Shown piece after piece: positions 11,965-22,859 of a stretch of DNA of 64,000 nt. The stretch comes from Nephrocerus scutellatus (taxonomy: Eukaryota; Arthropoda; Insecta; Diptera; Pipunculidae): assembly GCA_947095585.1 (NCBI GenBank), contig OX352763.1, positions 69,019,024-69,083,023 on the forward strand. Direction: 5' to 3'. Made by a program: the position numbers and the translations under genes. How positions within the stretch are numbered: position 1 is the first letter of the stretch; the number at the start of each line of letters is the position of its first letter. Under the pieces are notes generated by a model. That model was not told where the DNA came from. It was given only the letters and a program-made list of their open reading frames with translations, and did not search any database.

Positions 11965-12276
11965 GTCCATTTGTTAATGCGGGGTCGATTTTTGCGATCC
12001 ATTCAGGACTCATTTTAAGCTGAGGGGAAAGCATCATCAAAAAACATAAATCGTAGTATTCTGCTGATTCGCATCAAAGGCAGTTCATCTAGAACTTGTC
12101 ACGGACCTCTCGACCATGGGGTTCATAGCGGCTATAAAACGATTCATTGGAAGGCGAGGTAATTTCCGTCACTTATATTGTGACAACTCAACCAACTTTG
12201 TCGGTGCCAAGAATCAATTACAAGATTTGAGCGAAATGATTCACACTGACAAAGCAAGAACGAAGATACAACACCT
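11965..12276 (+). pseudogene. Inverted partial integrase copy beside the BEL-1 5' LTR
   Basis: This stretch is the reverse complement of about 7550-7860 of the same element family: the first catalytic region, LELVTDLSTMGFIAAIK-like coding, and CDN(S/A)TN. It stops at GAAGATACAACACC, immediately before the LTR at 12277. It therefore reads on the plus strand while the rest of BEL-1 reads on the minus strand. It has diverged from the internal copy (for example TCAACCAAC in place of GCAACCAAC), so it is not a very recent duplication. Confidence 0.8.
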
Positions 12277-12921
12277 TGACAATAGTTGATGATAATGGTA
12301 CATAAACCAGTATCACCAATTGGACTTGCAACGTTTGTTTATATTACCCAGTGAATGCAAAGAATGCGAACAATGAACGACGATTTAAAGTAAACTCTTA
12401 CGAACCTTTTAATTGAATGATAATTTATTTCGTTTTATTCATAGCTTATATACTATGATTTTTTATCATAAGCATGCATTCGTTGAGTGCAGTGCTAGCA
12501 TAGCCCAGACAACTCGAACGGTTGTTTCACATGAAAAAGTACTAGACTAAGATTTGTAACAAAATATTATATGAATGCACACGTCAGAGGTGTGCACCGA
12601 ACGTGGGAATAAATGACAAAGTGTGATAAGAAATTGTGCTGCTGAATAAGTCAGCACATTGATCGTGGGAACAAGAATACTGCAAAATAAGACGTCAGCA
12701 CATTGCGCTGGTCGTGTGAATAATTATAAAGACAATTTGGTAACTAAATATACTGTTACATGTACATGTGTCTATTTTGAATTTTATGCATTTATTTGAT
12801 AAGGAAATATGTGCAATATGTGCATTTGAGTTTTATTAATCTAAGTAAGAAAATATGTGCAATGTGTGCATTTAAGTTTTATTAATCTAAGTAATGAAAT
12901 TTACTATTCTAAGTATCAACA
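12277..12921 (-). repeat. BEL-1 5' LTR
   Basis: Direct repeat of 4444-5093 with TG...CA ends on the minus strand. It is bounded on the inside by an inverted integrase fragment and not by a primer binding site. To the right it abuts the 5' region of the LOA-like LINE. Confidence 0.8.
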
Positions 12922-13079
12922 CTGATCAAAGCACGTAAGTCATTTCAAACTTTTATTTTTATTCCCCCTTTCTCTCAAAGGCAAGAGCAAAGCTTAAAAG
13001 GTATGAATTTTAAAGCTTGGTCACAGTAGTAATATGATAATGAGCTTTTACCGGCTACAAAAGGAGTAGTAATAAGATA

Positions 13080-14314
13080 ATGAGATTTTACCGGCTACAA
13101 AAGGAGGAGGAGAGGATGGAGCGACCGCTAGGAAGCTCGTCCGAAAATGATCTGTTGGCGTCTAGTCAAAAGATGGTGTTGTCAGCAGATCACAACGTTA
13201 GCGCCAGCCATAGTGCTCAACAACCAAGCATGGCGAGTACTAGCCATAGTACACCAATGCTCGGCTCTATCTTGCCTAAGGTCGCCGGGGTCGGCCTCAA
13301 GAGCAAACGCAAGAAAACCGCTGGTGTAGCAGTACCAGAGAGCTGTATTCATTCTAAGCAAGATTGCTAAGAATAAGGCTGCTGGTACTGACGATGAAAG
13401 AGACGCGGCGGATGAACTCAGATATCGCAAAGTGGTAGAGGAGTTCAACAAGCGGCAAATCAGTTGCAAGGTGGCTACTGATACTGCTTCTACTACCAGC
13501 CAGAATCGCAACAGGTCTCAGGATGAGACCCCCAATGTTGCGAAGAAGGCTAAACTACCCAGAAAGGGTGGACTCACCGAGGTAACTACCAGTGGTGGTT
13601 CCAAGGTGGCAGCAATAAAGAAGGTCAAGCAGACCGCGGCTTTCTCCGTTGAGAAGGCTTAGGTCAGACCTTCCTACAAAGAGTCACTTGAATGTGGCGC
13701 TGATCGACGAGCTGTCAAATAGTGGCACGCCAATCTTGGACAAATGGGGCGACATTGAGGCCCGACTGTCTGAATTGGTGATGGATACCCTTATCACCGC
13801 TGCAAAGGGTCCACCAGTCTCTTTTGACTGTTCCGTTGTCCTTAGGGGTTTCAGGATTTTGAAATGCGAGGACCAGACGTCTTTGGACTTTCTTGGCAAG
13901 TGCGTCGCTAAGATAAGCGACGAATGGGAGGTCTTGAAAATTAAGCTTATCCCAGCCAAGGAAGTCACTAGGAGGCCACGCATTTGGCTGCCAAAGATGA
14001 AGGTGGACAAAGCGAAAGTCCTCCAATGTCTACGGCTCCAGAACCCTGAAATACCGATGGGCAATTGGAGCATTATTCGAGCAGAAGAACCCCAGCTCAA
14101 CAATATGTCACTAGTACTCCTGATCAATGAGGAGTGTCTAGGACCTATTGAGAAAGCTGGCTTTAAGCTTGGGTTTGGCGTCAGGCAGGCCAAACTTAAA
14201 GTCTTCCGGTTGTCCCCTGAGGAAGATGACCCGGAACAAGATACGGCCTCTAGACTATTAGAGGATCTAAGTGTAGATCCTTTGGCGGCAGGTCGCTCTA
14301 CATCAACCCAATAG
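13080..14314 (+). pseudogene. LINE ORF1 (Gag-like) remnant
   Basis: Three successive frames (13080-13370, 13432-13662, 13649-14314) read through a lysine-, serine- and threonine-rich N-terminal part into a more structured C-terminal domain with LGFGVRQAKLKVFRLSPEED-like text near its end. The position just before the endonuclease, and the overlap of its end with the ATG at 14314, fit ORF1 of a LOA/R1-group LINE. I see no clear CCHC knuckles, which such proteins often have. At least two frameshifts break it (near 13370 and 13655). Role by family: RNA binding in the retrotransposition particle. Confidence 0.65.
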
Positions 14315-14982
14315 TGACGATGTCTAGGTTACTGCAGATTAACCTCAAGCACTCGAAATGTGCCTCTGATAATCTGCAGATCTTCCTGTGCAAGGATCAC
14401 TTAGACATCGTCCTTGTACAAGAACCTTGTGTCAGAGGTACTGACGTCAAGGGTCTCAATACGAGGGACTACAATCTCTTTTACAAAAAAGATAACGGTA
14501 AGCCACGATCTTGTGTTTTAGTGAAAAAACACATTAACGCTTTCCTTTGTCCAAATTTCAGCACTGCAGACCTAACTGTTGTCAGGGTAGAGGAAGCGGG
14601 AGCGGGACACCTTTTTGGGTCCTCGGCGTATTTTCCGCATGACCGCCCAACCCCATCAGAGGAAATCGTAAAGGTAATAAAGTCAAACGATGAATGCATC
14701 CTCTTGGGATGCGACTCCAATGCCAGACATTCCATCTGGGGCAGCTCGGAGGACAATGAACGGAGTGAGTCTCTTTTTGATTTTATTATTAGCAGTAATC
14801 TCAGCATTTGTAACTCTGGTAATACTCCAACTTTTACCTTCCCCGGTTCGGAGAGGTTCAATGGTTGGGAAGAGGTAAGAGGTAATAAGGTATTTAGGGT
14901 TGATAACTGGACAGTGTCCGATGTCAACTCCTACTCTGATCATAAGTATCTGAACCTCCGTACGGAGTCGATTAAAACTTAG
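14314..14982 (+). pseudogene. LINE endonuclease domain (APE type), C-terminally cut
   Basis: A 222-residue open frame starts MTMSRLLQINLKHSK and shows the exonuclease-endonuclease-phosphatase fold motifs. These are QINLKHSK at the start, VLVQEP (catalytic glutamate) near residue 36, GCDSNARHSIWGS near residue 132, and SDHKYL (catalytic histidine) near residue 211. Its start overlaps the stop region of ORF1. It would nick target DNA for target-primed reverse transcription. The frame stops at 14982, shortly after the SDH motif. The linker and RT N-terminus that should follow are missing, so EN and RT are no longer joined. Confidence 0.85.
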
Positions 14983-14999
14983 CATCGAGATCTCAACAC

Positions 15000-16640
15000 T
15001 CATATCTGAATGGTAGGTCCACGGAGACTGCCCTCCATGAGGTAGTGCGAACGATTGAGCACATTATCAACTACAAACAGTTTACTCTAGCCACCTTTTT
15101 AGATATAGAAGGGGCTTTCAACAATGTTCACATTGAGGCCATCAAGGAAGCTCTGACCAAGTCAGGAGTGGAATCCTTACACAATGGATCATATCCATGC
15201 TCGGCAGCAGTATTATACATGCCAATCTTGGCAGCTGTAACATTACCAAACGAGTCGACAGAGGGATCTCTCCCTTACTGTTGCTGATGGTAATTAAATG
15301 AAATGCTACTAAAACTTGAAGAGGACAGGGCGAAGATAGTTGCGTATACAGATGACGTGGTGATACTCGTATCAGGCCAATACCTTTTCGTGATCAGTGA
15401 AGTCATGGAAAGGGCCCTGGGTAGAGTCAGCTCCTGGGCAACAAGCTGTGGCCTTGGAGTCAACCCTGGAAAGACCGAAATGGTTTTGTTCACCACTGAA
15501 TCTAAGATACCGGCCTTTATCCTTCCAAAACTCAATGGAAAAAGTCTCAGCCTCACCCCCAGCGCCAAATATCTCGGAGTGATCTTGGATAGGAAGCTTA
15601 GCTGGAAGGCTAACATAGAGAACAGGGCTAAGAAAGCAAGCGTGGCCCTATATGCCAGCAGCAAAACCATCGGAAAGAAATGGAGTCTTCAACCAAAGAT
15701 GGCTCTTTGGCTGTACACAGCTGTTGTACGGCCGATGCTCACCTATGGATCGCTGGTTTGGTGGCCAGCGATGAAGAAGAAGTATAATGCCACCAAATTC
15801 AGCAGGTTACAGCGATCTGCAGCAGTAGGAATTACAGGAGCTCTAGGGTCTTGCCCGACCGAGGCCATTAACGCCATCTTGTACCTATTACCTCCTGAAA
15901 TATTTATCAAGTCTGTTGCGACGTGCAGTGCAGTACGACGACAGAGAGTCTGGGTGGTTTGCTACTACACCATACAGACACTGCAGACAGTACCTGAAGG
16001 AATGATACCATCATCTACTGATTACTGCATCACTAAATTTAGCTTTAACTCCTCGTTCAGCGTTGGGTTTCCTACCAGAGAAAACTGGAAGGATGGACAG
16101 CAGCGAGGCAATATTGCGCAACAATATTCACTGACGGATCCAAGATGAAGGAAGGAGTCGGTGCAGGTATCTTCTCAGATGACCCAAATCTGTCGAGGTC
16201 AATAAAGCGACCCCATTCGGCTAGCATCTCTCAGGCAGAGATTCTAGCAATTAGGGAGGCCTGTAGAGCATTAAGGCGAATAAACGCACAAATCGGAAGG
16301 TTTGGTATTTGTGTTGATAGCCAATCTGCCATAAGGGCGTTTTACGCGACCACAATAAACTCGAAACTATTTCAACAGTGCCAAGAAGAATTGGCTTCGA
16401 TCAGTCAACTCCTGGACATCACCATACCATACAGCAAAGAGAAAACCACCGAGCTGTTATCCAGATCACGGAAGGATATTGCCAGAGTTGTGGCTATCAG
16501 CACTGGCCACTGGCCTGTGGGCAGTCATGCTGCTAAGTTGGGTATACCGCAAAACAACTTCTGCAGAAGTTGCAAAGATGAAAATTAGAAAGAAACTCTC
16601 ATACACTTCCTTTGCAGTTGTCTGGCTCTAGCAGGGTCAA
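15000..16640 (+). pseudogene. LINE RT and RNase H remnant with deletions in the RT
   Basis: RT starts abruptly at about 15003 with LNGRSTETALHEV (normally well inside RT) and continues with DIEGAFNNV (15045-15287). The PQG motif expected between RVDRG and ISPLL (about 15255-15275) is absent, consistent with a small deletion. The palm continues at 15303-16000 with YTDD (residues 15-18) where the family normally has YADD. RNase H follows, with FTDGSKMKEG at about 16130, SQAEILAI near residue 28 and VDSQSAI near residue 58 of the piece at 16145-16588. A terminal CRSCKDEN stretch resembles the C-terminal zinc motif. Frame breaks occur near 15290 and 15950. It is catalytically dead. Confidence 0.8.
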
Positions 16641-16916
16641 GACACCGCATTTTAGTAAACCATTTTTTTACGACCTGAAAGAGCTCTCAGTTTACAGGGT
16701 CATCGACATGATCTCATACCTGAACGCTACAGGCTGGATTTAAACCCTGTCCTTATCCATGCTAGATCCCTCGAGTTTTGTGGCATCAAAATGGCGCACA
16801 CTAGCGCTAATTGAGGACCTCGCAAGTACAGCGTGGACCACCACTCTACCTACCTACCTACCATGCTTTTTAGTGCACATTGGTTTGCTATTTCGCCTGG
16901 ACCAGAAACTCGTAAA

Positions 16917-17320
16917 GTTTTATTTATTTAGTTTCCTTAATTTGTCTTTTATTTCGTTATATTGTTTTTGAAAGTTACGCCTCTTAGCTCATCGTAGAGT
17001 TCTTCTGGGCTACGTCTTTCACTAAAATTATTTTGTAAAACCACTTTAATATCGCTCCATGCAATGGCTTGAGTATTTATTTCTATTACTTCTCTGGCTC
17101 TTTTAATTAATTTACTTTTAATTACGTTGGGAAAAAAATATTTGGATAGGTCGTCATATGTTATTAGGAGGATATGTTTGTCTACTAAGTTTGAAAAGAC
17201 TAGTAAATTGTCTGGATTTCCGTCAAAATATGGGAGTGAATTTAAATATTTAATTGGATTTATCACCACTTTATTCTCTTGGGTTGCCATTTTGTTTGTA
17301 TGGAATGTATATATTTTCAC
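16917..17320 (-). pseudogene. Errantivirus gag N-terminal remnant
   Basis: The minus-strand frame from 17320 encodes 123 residues with LPYFDGNPDNLLVFSNLVD (about residues 31-49), ERRSPEELYDELRGVTF near the end, and a continuation in a shifted frame (IKDKLRKLN) to about 16917. These blocks match the start of Gag in 17.6/297/ZAM-like elements. The LOA-like LINE interrupts it, and the C-terminal remainder is at 3.5-4.1 kb. Upstream on the minus strand lies an AT-rich leader with tandem repeats, then a tRNA-Ser-like primer binding site at 24657-24674. Confidence 0.75.
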
Positions 17321-17489
17321 TTTAAATGTATAGAAAGCACTGTGTTTGAAAAAACAATTATATATATTGTCTATGGTGTTAATATTGTGAATATTGTATT
17401 AAAAAAAAATTCAAAATAGATTAATATATTTGTATGATATATATATATATATATTTTTTATATAGAATAATAAAAATTAATCTTATATT

Positions 17490-17875
17490 AACCTTCTTAT
17501 TTTTTTGATCCTGATGATGTTTTATAATTCGTTTTCTTGTTTTTTTGGATGATCCTGATGATGTTATATAGTTTGATTTCTTGTTTCTTTGATGATCCTG
17601 ATGATGTTGTATAGTTTGATTTCTTATTTTGTTGTCGATCCTGATGATGTTGTAAAATTTATTTTGTCTTCTTATTTTCTTGTATAATTAGTTGTTTCTT
17701 TATTTTCTTGTATAATTATTATTTATTAATTTTCTTGTATAATTAGTTGTTTCTTTATTTTCTTGTATAATTATTTTTTATTAATTTTCTTGTATAATTA
17801 GTAGTTTCTTTATTTTCTTGATGATGAATAATTATTTGTTTCTTTAATTTCATGATGATGTATAATTATATGTTT
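17490..17875 (-). repeat. Leader tandem array (GATCCTGATGATGTT and CTTGTATAATTA units), left part
   Basis: Imperfect tandem copies of a ~50 bp unit containing GATCCTGATGATGTTGTA give way to ~40 bp units with TTTATTTTCTTGTATAATTA. The array is cut at 17875 by BEL-2 and resumes at 24306 with the same unit, so it was one array before insertion. It lies between the errantivirus primer binding site and gag. Confidence 0.8.
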
Positions 17876-18109
17876 TGAAAAATCTTAAGCTAATTTGCGC
17901 AAGATGTAGAGCGAGAACAAAAGAAAACGATGATGTGTAATGCTCTACCGGTTATAAGCGAATAACCTTCTTTATTTTATATCAGTTGCGTTGCCATGTT
18001 CAGCAGTTTGTTTTTGTACAAGATTGTGTTTACAGCAGTTTGTATTAATTTCGTACAAGATTATTTTTTACAGTAGTTAATTTTGATTGGTTTTGTACAA
18101 GATTTAACA
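17876..18109 (-). repeat. BEL-2 3' LTR
   Basis: 234 bp, nearly identical to 24072-24305. It contains a small internal repetition of GTACAAGATT (three times). It is flanked outside by TGTTT. Confidence 0.92.
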
Positions 18110-18373
18110 TACTCCCCCCGTTGAAAGGAGATTCTTTCAAATAATACTTTAACCCAAAGAGATAGTAACTTGTTAAAAAGCATCCATAAAGTAGTTGTAC
18201 CGTTAACTGACAATTATGACAAGCCTTGATATTGAAAGAAAGTTTAACATTAAACTATATTAACTTTAGATGAAAGTAAATCTTTAAGCAAGATTTACCA
18301 ACAATTCAAAACAAATAACTAATAAAGGCAACTATATGACTTCAATTATAAGGTGTTTCATTTAAACAATGAT

Positions 18374-19841
18374 TTAAACCTGAGCCGTTTCAATAGGCAA
18401 CGGGCTTAGTTTATGAATGTTTCGTTTGATGATGCCGTTTTTGGTGCGAAGGGACACCACTCGTACCACCCCGTCGGTTCCTGGATGTAATGCTTCCACT
18501 CGTCCAAGAATCCATTGATTTGGTGGTATTCCGTCTTCTGCAATGATGACGAGCATGTTGAGATCCAAATTGGGTCGTTTCTCGGTCCATTTGCTTCGCT
18601 GTTGAAGTTGCATTAGATATTCCTTTACCCAACGCCTCCAAAATGACTGTTGTACAGCGCTTACTCGATGCCAGCGTTGTAGTGATGAAATTTCTAAGTC
18701 TTCGGGTTTCATAGGTTCAGGAATAGCGTTCAGTGGACTTCCGATTAAGAAGTGTCCTCGAGTTAATGCTTTATAGTCGAACGGATCTGATGAAACCTAA
18801 GTTAGAGGCCGAGAATTCATTATAGCTTCTATCTGTGACACCGCCGTTGATAGCTCTTCATATGTTAACGATATCCCTTGCAGTGTGCGAAGTAAATGAG
18901 TTTTTGCAACCTTTACGGCGGCTTCCCTAATACCCCCGAAGTGGGGCGAACGAGGTGGGATAAAATGGAATCGTATGTCTAGTTCGTTACAGCATGATCC
19001 CACTCGGTGACGATTGGCTTGGTTGCTTAAATCAACTTGCAATTCCTTTAATTGCCGACATGCTCCTACAAAATTGGTGGCGTTATCGCAAAATAGGTCG
19101 GTGCAGAGTCCCCGTCTATACCAGAATCTTTTGAGTGCTGCTATGAAAGCTAGAGAGCTTAGGTCGCTAGCTAATTCAATATGAACGGCCTTGACCGCCA
19201 AACAAACAAATACTACGAGATATGACTTGTCTGGTCGTTTGCCTCGAATTTTGTGGTGAATCATGACAGGCCCGCAAAGGTCAACGCCAGCACGCACGAA
19301 GGGTCGCGATGTTGGTTTGACTCGGTCGGGGGGTAGATCTCCCATTAGTTGTGTCAGCAGTGGGGGTTTAAATTTGAAACATTTGATGCATTTTTTCACT
19401 ACCTTTCTACATTCGCGTCTGGCATTGACGACCCAGTATCTTTGACGTGCGAAGGCTGTAAGTGATTGCTGACCTGCGTGAAAGTTGTTGATGTGTAGAT
19501 GAGTTAATAATGAAGATGTCAATGGATGATTGTTTGGTAGTGGTAATGAGTGTTTGATGTCGTAGGGAAGATCGGAGTGTGATAAACGACCGCCGACGCG
19601 GAGTACCGTGTTCGTGTTCGTTTGTCATTGGCCTTAAACTTCGAATTTGACCTTTGGAATTTAATTCCTTGCCCGCGTTTATGTTTTGGCGAACATTTTC
19701 AAATTTTACATTCTGCACATTAAATATCTTTCTAATTTCTGCGCTTCGAAGCAGATCTGCCGATAAGCTACCTTTGGATTCGGATGCAATGCAGTTTTTG
19801 CGGCTGCAGAGTTTAAAGAATTTTATTACGTACGCGAACAC
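18374..19841 (-). pseudogene. BEL-2 integrase with HHCC zinc domain, catalytic core and C-terminal domain
   Basis: Three frames join. At 19407-19841 (upper part) is the stretch between RNase H and integrase. From 19522 the main frame has zinc ligands H10, H15, C45 and C48, and the catalytic triad D81 (VDLCGP), D146 (CDNATN) and E200 (GGIREAA). The 18374-18712 frame is the C-terminal domain (QSFWRRWVKEYL, WILGRVEALHPG, VRVVSLRTK). Frame changes fall near 19610 and near 18800. All three catalytic acids and the zinc ligands are present in one uninterrupted frame, which is better preserved than in BEL-1. Family role: strand transfer of element cDNA. Confidence 0.88.
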
Positions 19842-19915
19842 CCGTCGTAGTTTTGAATAATTGCTTACATATTTACAATTCGCGACTTAATCATCATTAT
19901 CAACTTTAAGTGCTG

Positions 19916-21412
19916 TCAATGAATGCTTTGTTTGACGTAATTCTTCGTGGATCGATTTTGAACTCCATGCTGAGCCGGCCAATGTTCCTTTTCACGCGAC
20001 AAAAATGAGGGTCCTTGAAACCATAATTCATAATTAAGAAGATCTTGTGGTAGTTGTCCGCGCGACACGATGTCCGCCGGGTTGTTTGTACCGTCGACGT
20101 ATAACCAGTTGTGATTGTAAGTCAAGTCCTGAATTTTGGCAACTCTATTTGCTACAAAGGTGTTCAATTTCGACGCATGCGATGAGATCCAGTTGAGCAC
20201 GATTGTCGAATCTGTCCAGCAGTAGATTTGAGATGGATCTATGTCCAAAATTAGCCTTATATTCTTTACGAGTTCGGCTAGAAGAAGTGCTCCACCAAGC
20301 TCGAGTCGAGGAAGAGACACTGATTTGACAGGGGCGATTCGAGATTTCGCGGCGAGTAATTTGCATTGTGATTCGTTTTCAGAGTTTAATGTTCGTATAT
20401 ATACACAACAACCAAAGGCGCGAATTGATGCGTCTGCAAAGCCGTGCAGCTGATAAGATTTGTGTAGCGATTTCGAGTAAACACATCGCGGGAATGAGAA
20501 CATTTGAACTGATAATGAAAGTTGATGACGCAGCCTTTCCCATTGAGTGTGCAGGTTCTGAGGCAGTGCCTCATCCCAATTCATCTTTAGAAGCCACAAC
20601 TCTTGCAGAAACATTTTTGACGCGACAATTACGGGATTAATTAATCCAAGTGGGTCGAATAATTTGGCTAGGTCTGAGAGCACTGTCCTCTTCGTGATTC
20701 TGTTTGAGCTGCACACTGAGTAAGTGAAGCCAAATGAATCTGACTTCGGATCCCATTGCATGCCCAAAGCCTTGGCTATGCTGTCGCTATCAATTACCAT
20801 AGGAACTTGAGTGGTGTTCAATTCACCATGCAACGCAATGTTGTTAGTTCTCCATTTGTGGAGCTCAAACCTCCCATCGTTGAGCACCTCAGTAATTTGC
20901 GAATGAACATTTAGAAGTTCTTCAATTGAGTCTCTGCCGGCCAACATGTCATTTAGTGATAAATGGGTTGTTGTTTTACAAGACGCGTCAAATACAACCC
21001 GAAGCTTAGTTGAGTTTGATTCCGGTCGAATGACACAGTGATGAGGCATAAGGTATGTTGGCTGACTCCAGTCGATGTTTTTTACTCTTTCCAAATGACC
21101 CAAGTTTCTATATTCGTCAAGAAACATTGTGTACGACTCTTTTAATCCGGGATTGTTTCTTAATTTGTTTTCAAGTGCTTTGAATCTTCTTTTTGCTGTG
21201 TCATATGACTGTCCCAAGTCTCTTGGATTTCCCTTCAGAGGGAACCTAACGATAAATCGACCCGACAAAGTACGCTTCACACTTGCAGTAAAGTGAGCCT
21301 CGCACTCTTGTTCCTCCTTTGACATAATTTTCCTTTCTTCAGGTTTGTCGAACGACCACAGACGCTCGACCCACTTATCAATGCTGTCCAAGTCAGTTGG
21401 ATTGTCTAGCAC
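19916..21412 (-). CDS. BEL-2 Pol segment: RT entry region fused in frame to connection and RNase H, catalytic RT core missing
   Basis: A 498-residue open frame starts at an internal Met. It contains SGRFIVRFPLKGNPRDLG, DEYRNLGHL, LMPHHCVIRP and LRVVFDASCKT (residues 1-150). It then passes directly from LSLNDMLAG to RDSIEELL, TKRTVLSDLAKLFDPLGL, RNase H (LHGFADASIRAFG, SLPRLELGGALLLAEL, CWTDSTIVLNWIS) and NPADIVSRG. In the family, about 150-200 residues with the MYRQ, TVTYG and YVDD motifs lie between LSLNDML and the DMLAG following YVDD. Their absence without a frame change suggests a deletion at a short shared sequence coding DML. RNase H acids appear present. The frame is open, so a protein could be made, but it cannot polymerise DNA. 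Confidence 0.85.
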   Translation of the reverse strand: MLDNPTDLDSIDKWVERLWSFDKPEERKIMSKEEQECEAHFTASVKRTLSGRFIVRFPLKGNPRDLGQSYDTAKRRFKALENKLRNNPGLKESYTMFLDEYRNLGHLERVKNIDWSQPTYLMPHHCVIRPESNSTKLRVVFDASCKTTTHLSLNDMLAGRDSIEELLNVHSQITEVLNDGRFELHKWRTNNIALHGELNTTQVPMVIDSDSIAKALGMQWDPKSDSFGFTYSVCSSNRITKRTVLSDLAKLFDPLGLINPVIVASKMFLQELWLLKMNWDEALPQNLHTQWERLRHQLSLSVQMFSFPRCVYSKSLHKSYQLHGFADASIRAFGCCVYIRTLNSENESQCKLLAAKSRIAPVKSVSLPRLELGGALLLAELVKNIRLILDIDPSQIYCWTDSTIVLNWISSHASKLNTFVANRVAKIQDLTYNHNWLYVDGTNNPADIVSRGQLPQDLLNYELWFQGPSFLSREKEHWPAQHGVQNRSTKNYVKQSIH

Positions 21413-21420
21413 CTGTTATT

Positions 21421-21860
21421 CGAATGTACTAACTAACTCTGAAGACAGTGTGGAGTATGACTTCTCCTTTAAATCACCGGCGACTATCCAACCCAAAAGC
21501 CTTTTTTGCAGCACTGGAAGATGTTCGCCTAACTTAATTTGCCCAACTGACATTAACCGAAAGAATACATCCGCACCTAGCAAGACATCAATTGCGCTTG
21601 GTTTAAAGAATTATGGATCAGCTAACTGCAGATTCTTGGGCAGCTTCCAGTTGGAGATATTCATTTCGACGGTTGGCTGGTGTTGGGTGATCTGAGGTAA
21701 AACAAAAAATTCCAGTTGAAGGTTGAAGTTAGAATTGAGGAAGATGGCTGGTGTTGGGTGATCTGAGGTAAAACAAAAAATTCCAGTTGAAGGTTGAAGT
21801 TAGAATTGAGGATGATGGATACGTTCTATAAAAACCCCTTCTCCCTTTTCTATTTTCTGC
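21421..21860 (-). pseudogene. BEL-2 post-protease remnant and a 71 bp tandem duplication
   Basis: The minus strand at 21421-21700 reads ISNWKLPKNLQL and IDVLLGADVFFRL-like text, the conserved block after the BEL protease active site, in a frame broken from the Pol segment near 21412. A 71 bp sequence (GGCTGGTGTTGGGTGATCTG...) is repeated head to tail at about 21673-21815. The catalytic DSGSQ motif is not visible, so the active-site part seems deleted or scrambled. Confidence 0.65.
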
Positions 21861-22646
21861 CTATGTAACAATTTGTGATGAATTGCCGTCACATAAGTTA
21901 CATTTCTCAGCCTTGCACTCTCTTACTGCATGCGAGCCATTCAAACAACGGATGCAGATCGAAAGCTTCTTTGTTTCGAAAAAGCGCTGGACGGGATGAG
22001 CCGCGCTTAGCGGGCGACAATTCGAACAGCTCACGAATGTGTGATTGGAATATGACTGACTTATTGTCATAACGATTTTTGAGCAGTTGCAGGGCTTGTG
22101 AGTAATTTTCCGGACAAGAGTCAACTGAGGAAATTGTGCGCAGTGGTATTTCGGTCAAACACGAGCGAAGATGTTGATGGAAAGCTCTGGATCTGAATCC
22201 ACTAGCGTATTGAAGGTGCTTATGAACTCTGTCCAATCCGTGTATCTACCCGTGAATACAGGCAATTTAAGCTTCGGCAGTTTGATAGCGCGGGAATGTG
22301 AACTGTTTAACGTCCGTTTACTCAGGTCATGCATTGAGAGGCGTTTATTACGATGCGATATGCTTGAATTTAATTTCGACTTTACGTCCAAATACAAATC
22401 TTCGATTTGCCTTCTTCGTTCGCATTCAATATCGCGTTCGTCGTCGTTTCTTTCGATTTCGGTTTGCAAGGCAGTCAGTTCGTCGAAATACTTTTCAAGC
22501 AGACTTAGTCTGCTTTCAAATTCACTTACCGTCATTGTCGCATTGTTCTTCGTGATGTAAGTTTGAATTCGTTCGAGGGAACTTATTAGAATCGAGCGAC
22601 AATTTTTCAGTTCCTGAATGTTTCCTTGCCCTCTTTTTGGTGCCAT
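21861..22646 (-). pseudogene. BEL-2 Gag
   Basis: The frame from 22646 starts MAPKRGQG. It has a charged coiled region (residues 40-110) and the BEL Gag landmark LPKLKLPVFTGRYTDWTEF (residues 123-141). A shifted frame 21907-22236 continues with FHQHLRSCLTEIPLR and YSQALQLLKNRYDN. Another frame, 21861-22124, has the CCHC knuckle CIRCLNGSHAVREC. Two frame changes (near 22160 and 22000) break it. The Met at 22646 is the natural start: it is the first Met after the repeat-rich leader. Role by family: particle assembly and RNA packaging. Confidence 0.8.
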
Positions 22647-22859
22647 ATTAAGAAAACGTGCGCGTAGCGTGCTAATAGCGCGACAAGGGGAAAACAGACT
22701 GAAGGTTCACTGATCGCACTGTCCAAAGCCGAATGAGTGACTGCAATGCCACTGTTGTTTCTACACGCAAATCAGAAAAGAAAATGGTGGCATGCGTTGC
22801 ACTCATCGACCAATCACAAAACGGTAGGAACACGCAATCGCGCAACGGTGCAATCGACT

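Larger units (their letters stand above)
4444..12921 (-). mobile_element. BEL-1: BEL/Pao LTR retrotransposon with env-like region (Roo-like), rearranged at its 5' side
   Basis: Two direct repeats (4444-5093 and 12277-12921) start with TGTTGATACT and end with TATTGTCA on the minus strand. Between them, minus-strand remnants occur in the order Gag, protease, RT, RNase H, integrase, env. This gene order with an env is known for Roo-type BEL/Pao elements. The sequence just inside the 3' LTR (GGCGCGGAGAA, complement of 5094-5104) fits a polypurine tract. On the 5' side, however, an inverted integrase fragment (11965-12276) lies between LTR and gag, and no primer binding site is visible next to the LTR. 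No matching target duplication was found (ATACCT on the left, CTGATC on the right). Genes are broken by frameshifts, so the copy is dead. Confidence 0.85.
12930..16930 (+). mobile_element. LOA-like LINE with ORF1, endonuclease, RT and RNase H, internally deleted
   Basis: The order ORF1 (13080-14314), endonuclease (14314-14982), RT (15000-15950) and RNase H (16110-16640) is that of the LOA/R1/I group, whose members carry an RNase H. The 5' region has a short direct repeat (TTTTACCGGCTACAAAAGGA near 13048 and 13086). Large parts of the RT are missing. The 3' side has CTACC repeats near 16850-16862, and coding remnants of the errantivirus gag begin by about 16,917. The exact LINE ends are not defined. 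Confidence 0.75.

Noticed and set aside
13684..14193. 169-residue minus-strand frame
   Set aside because: It is antisense to LINE ORF1, which has the better family context.
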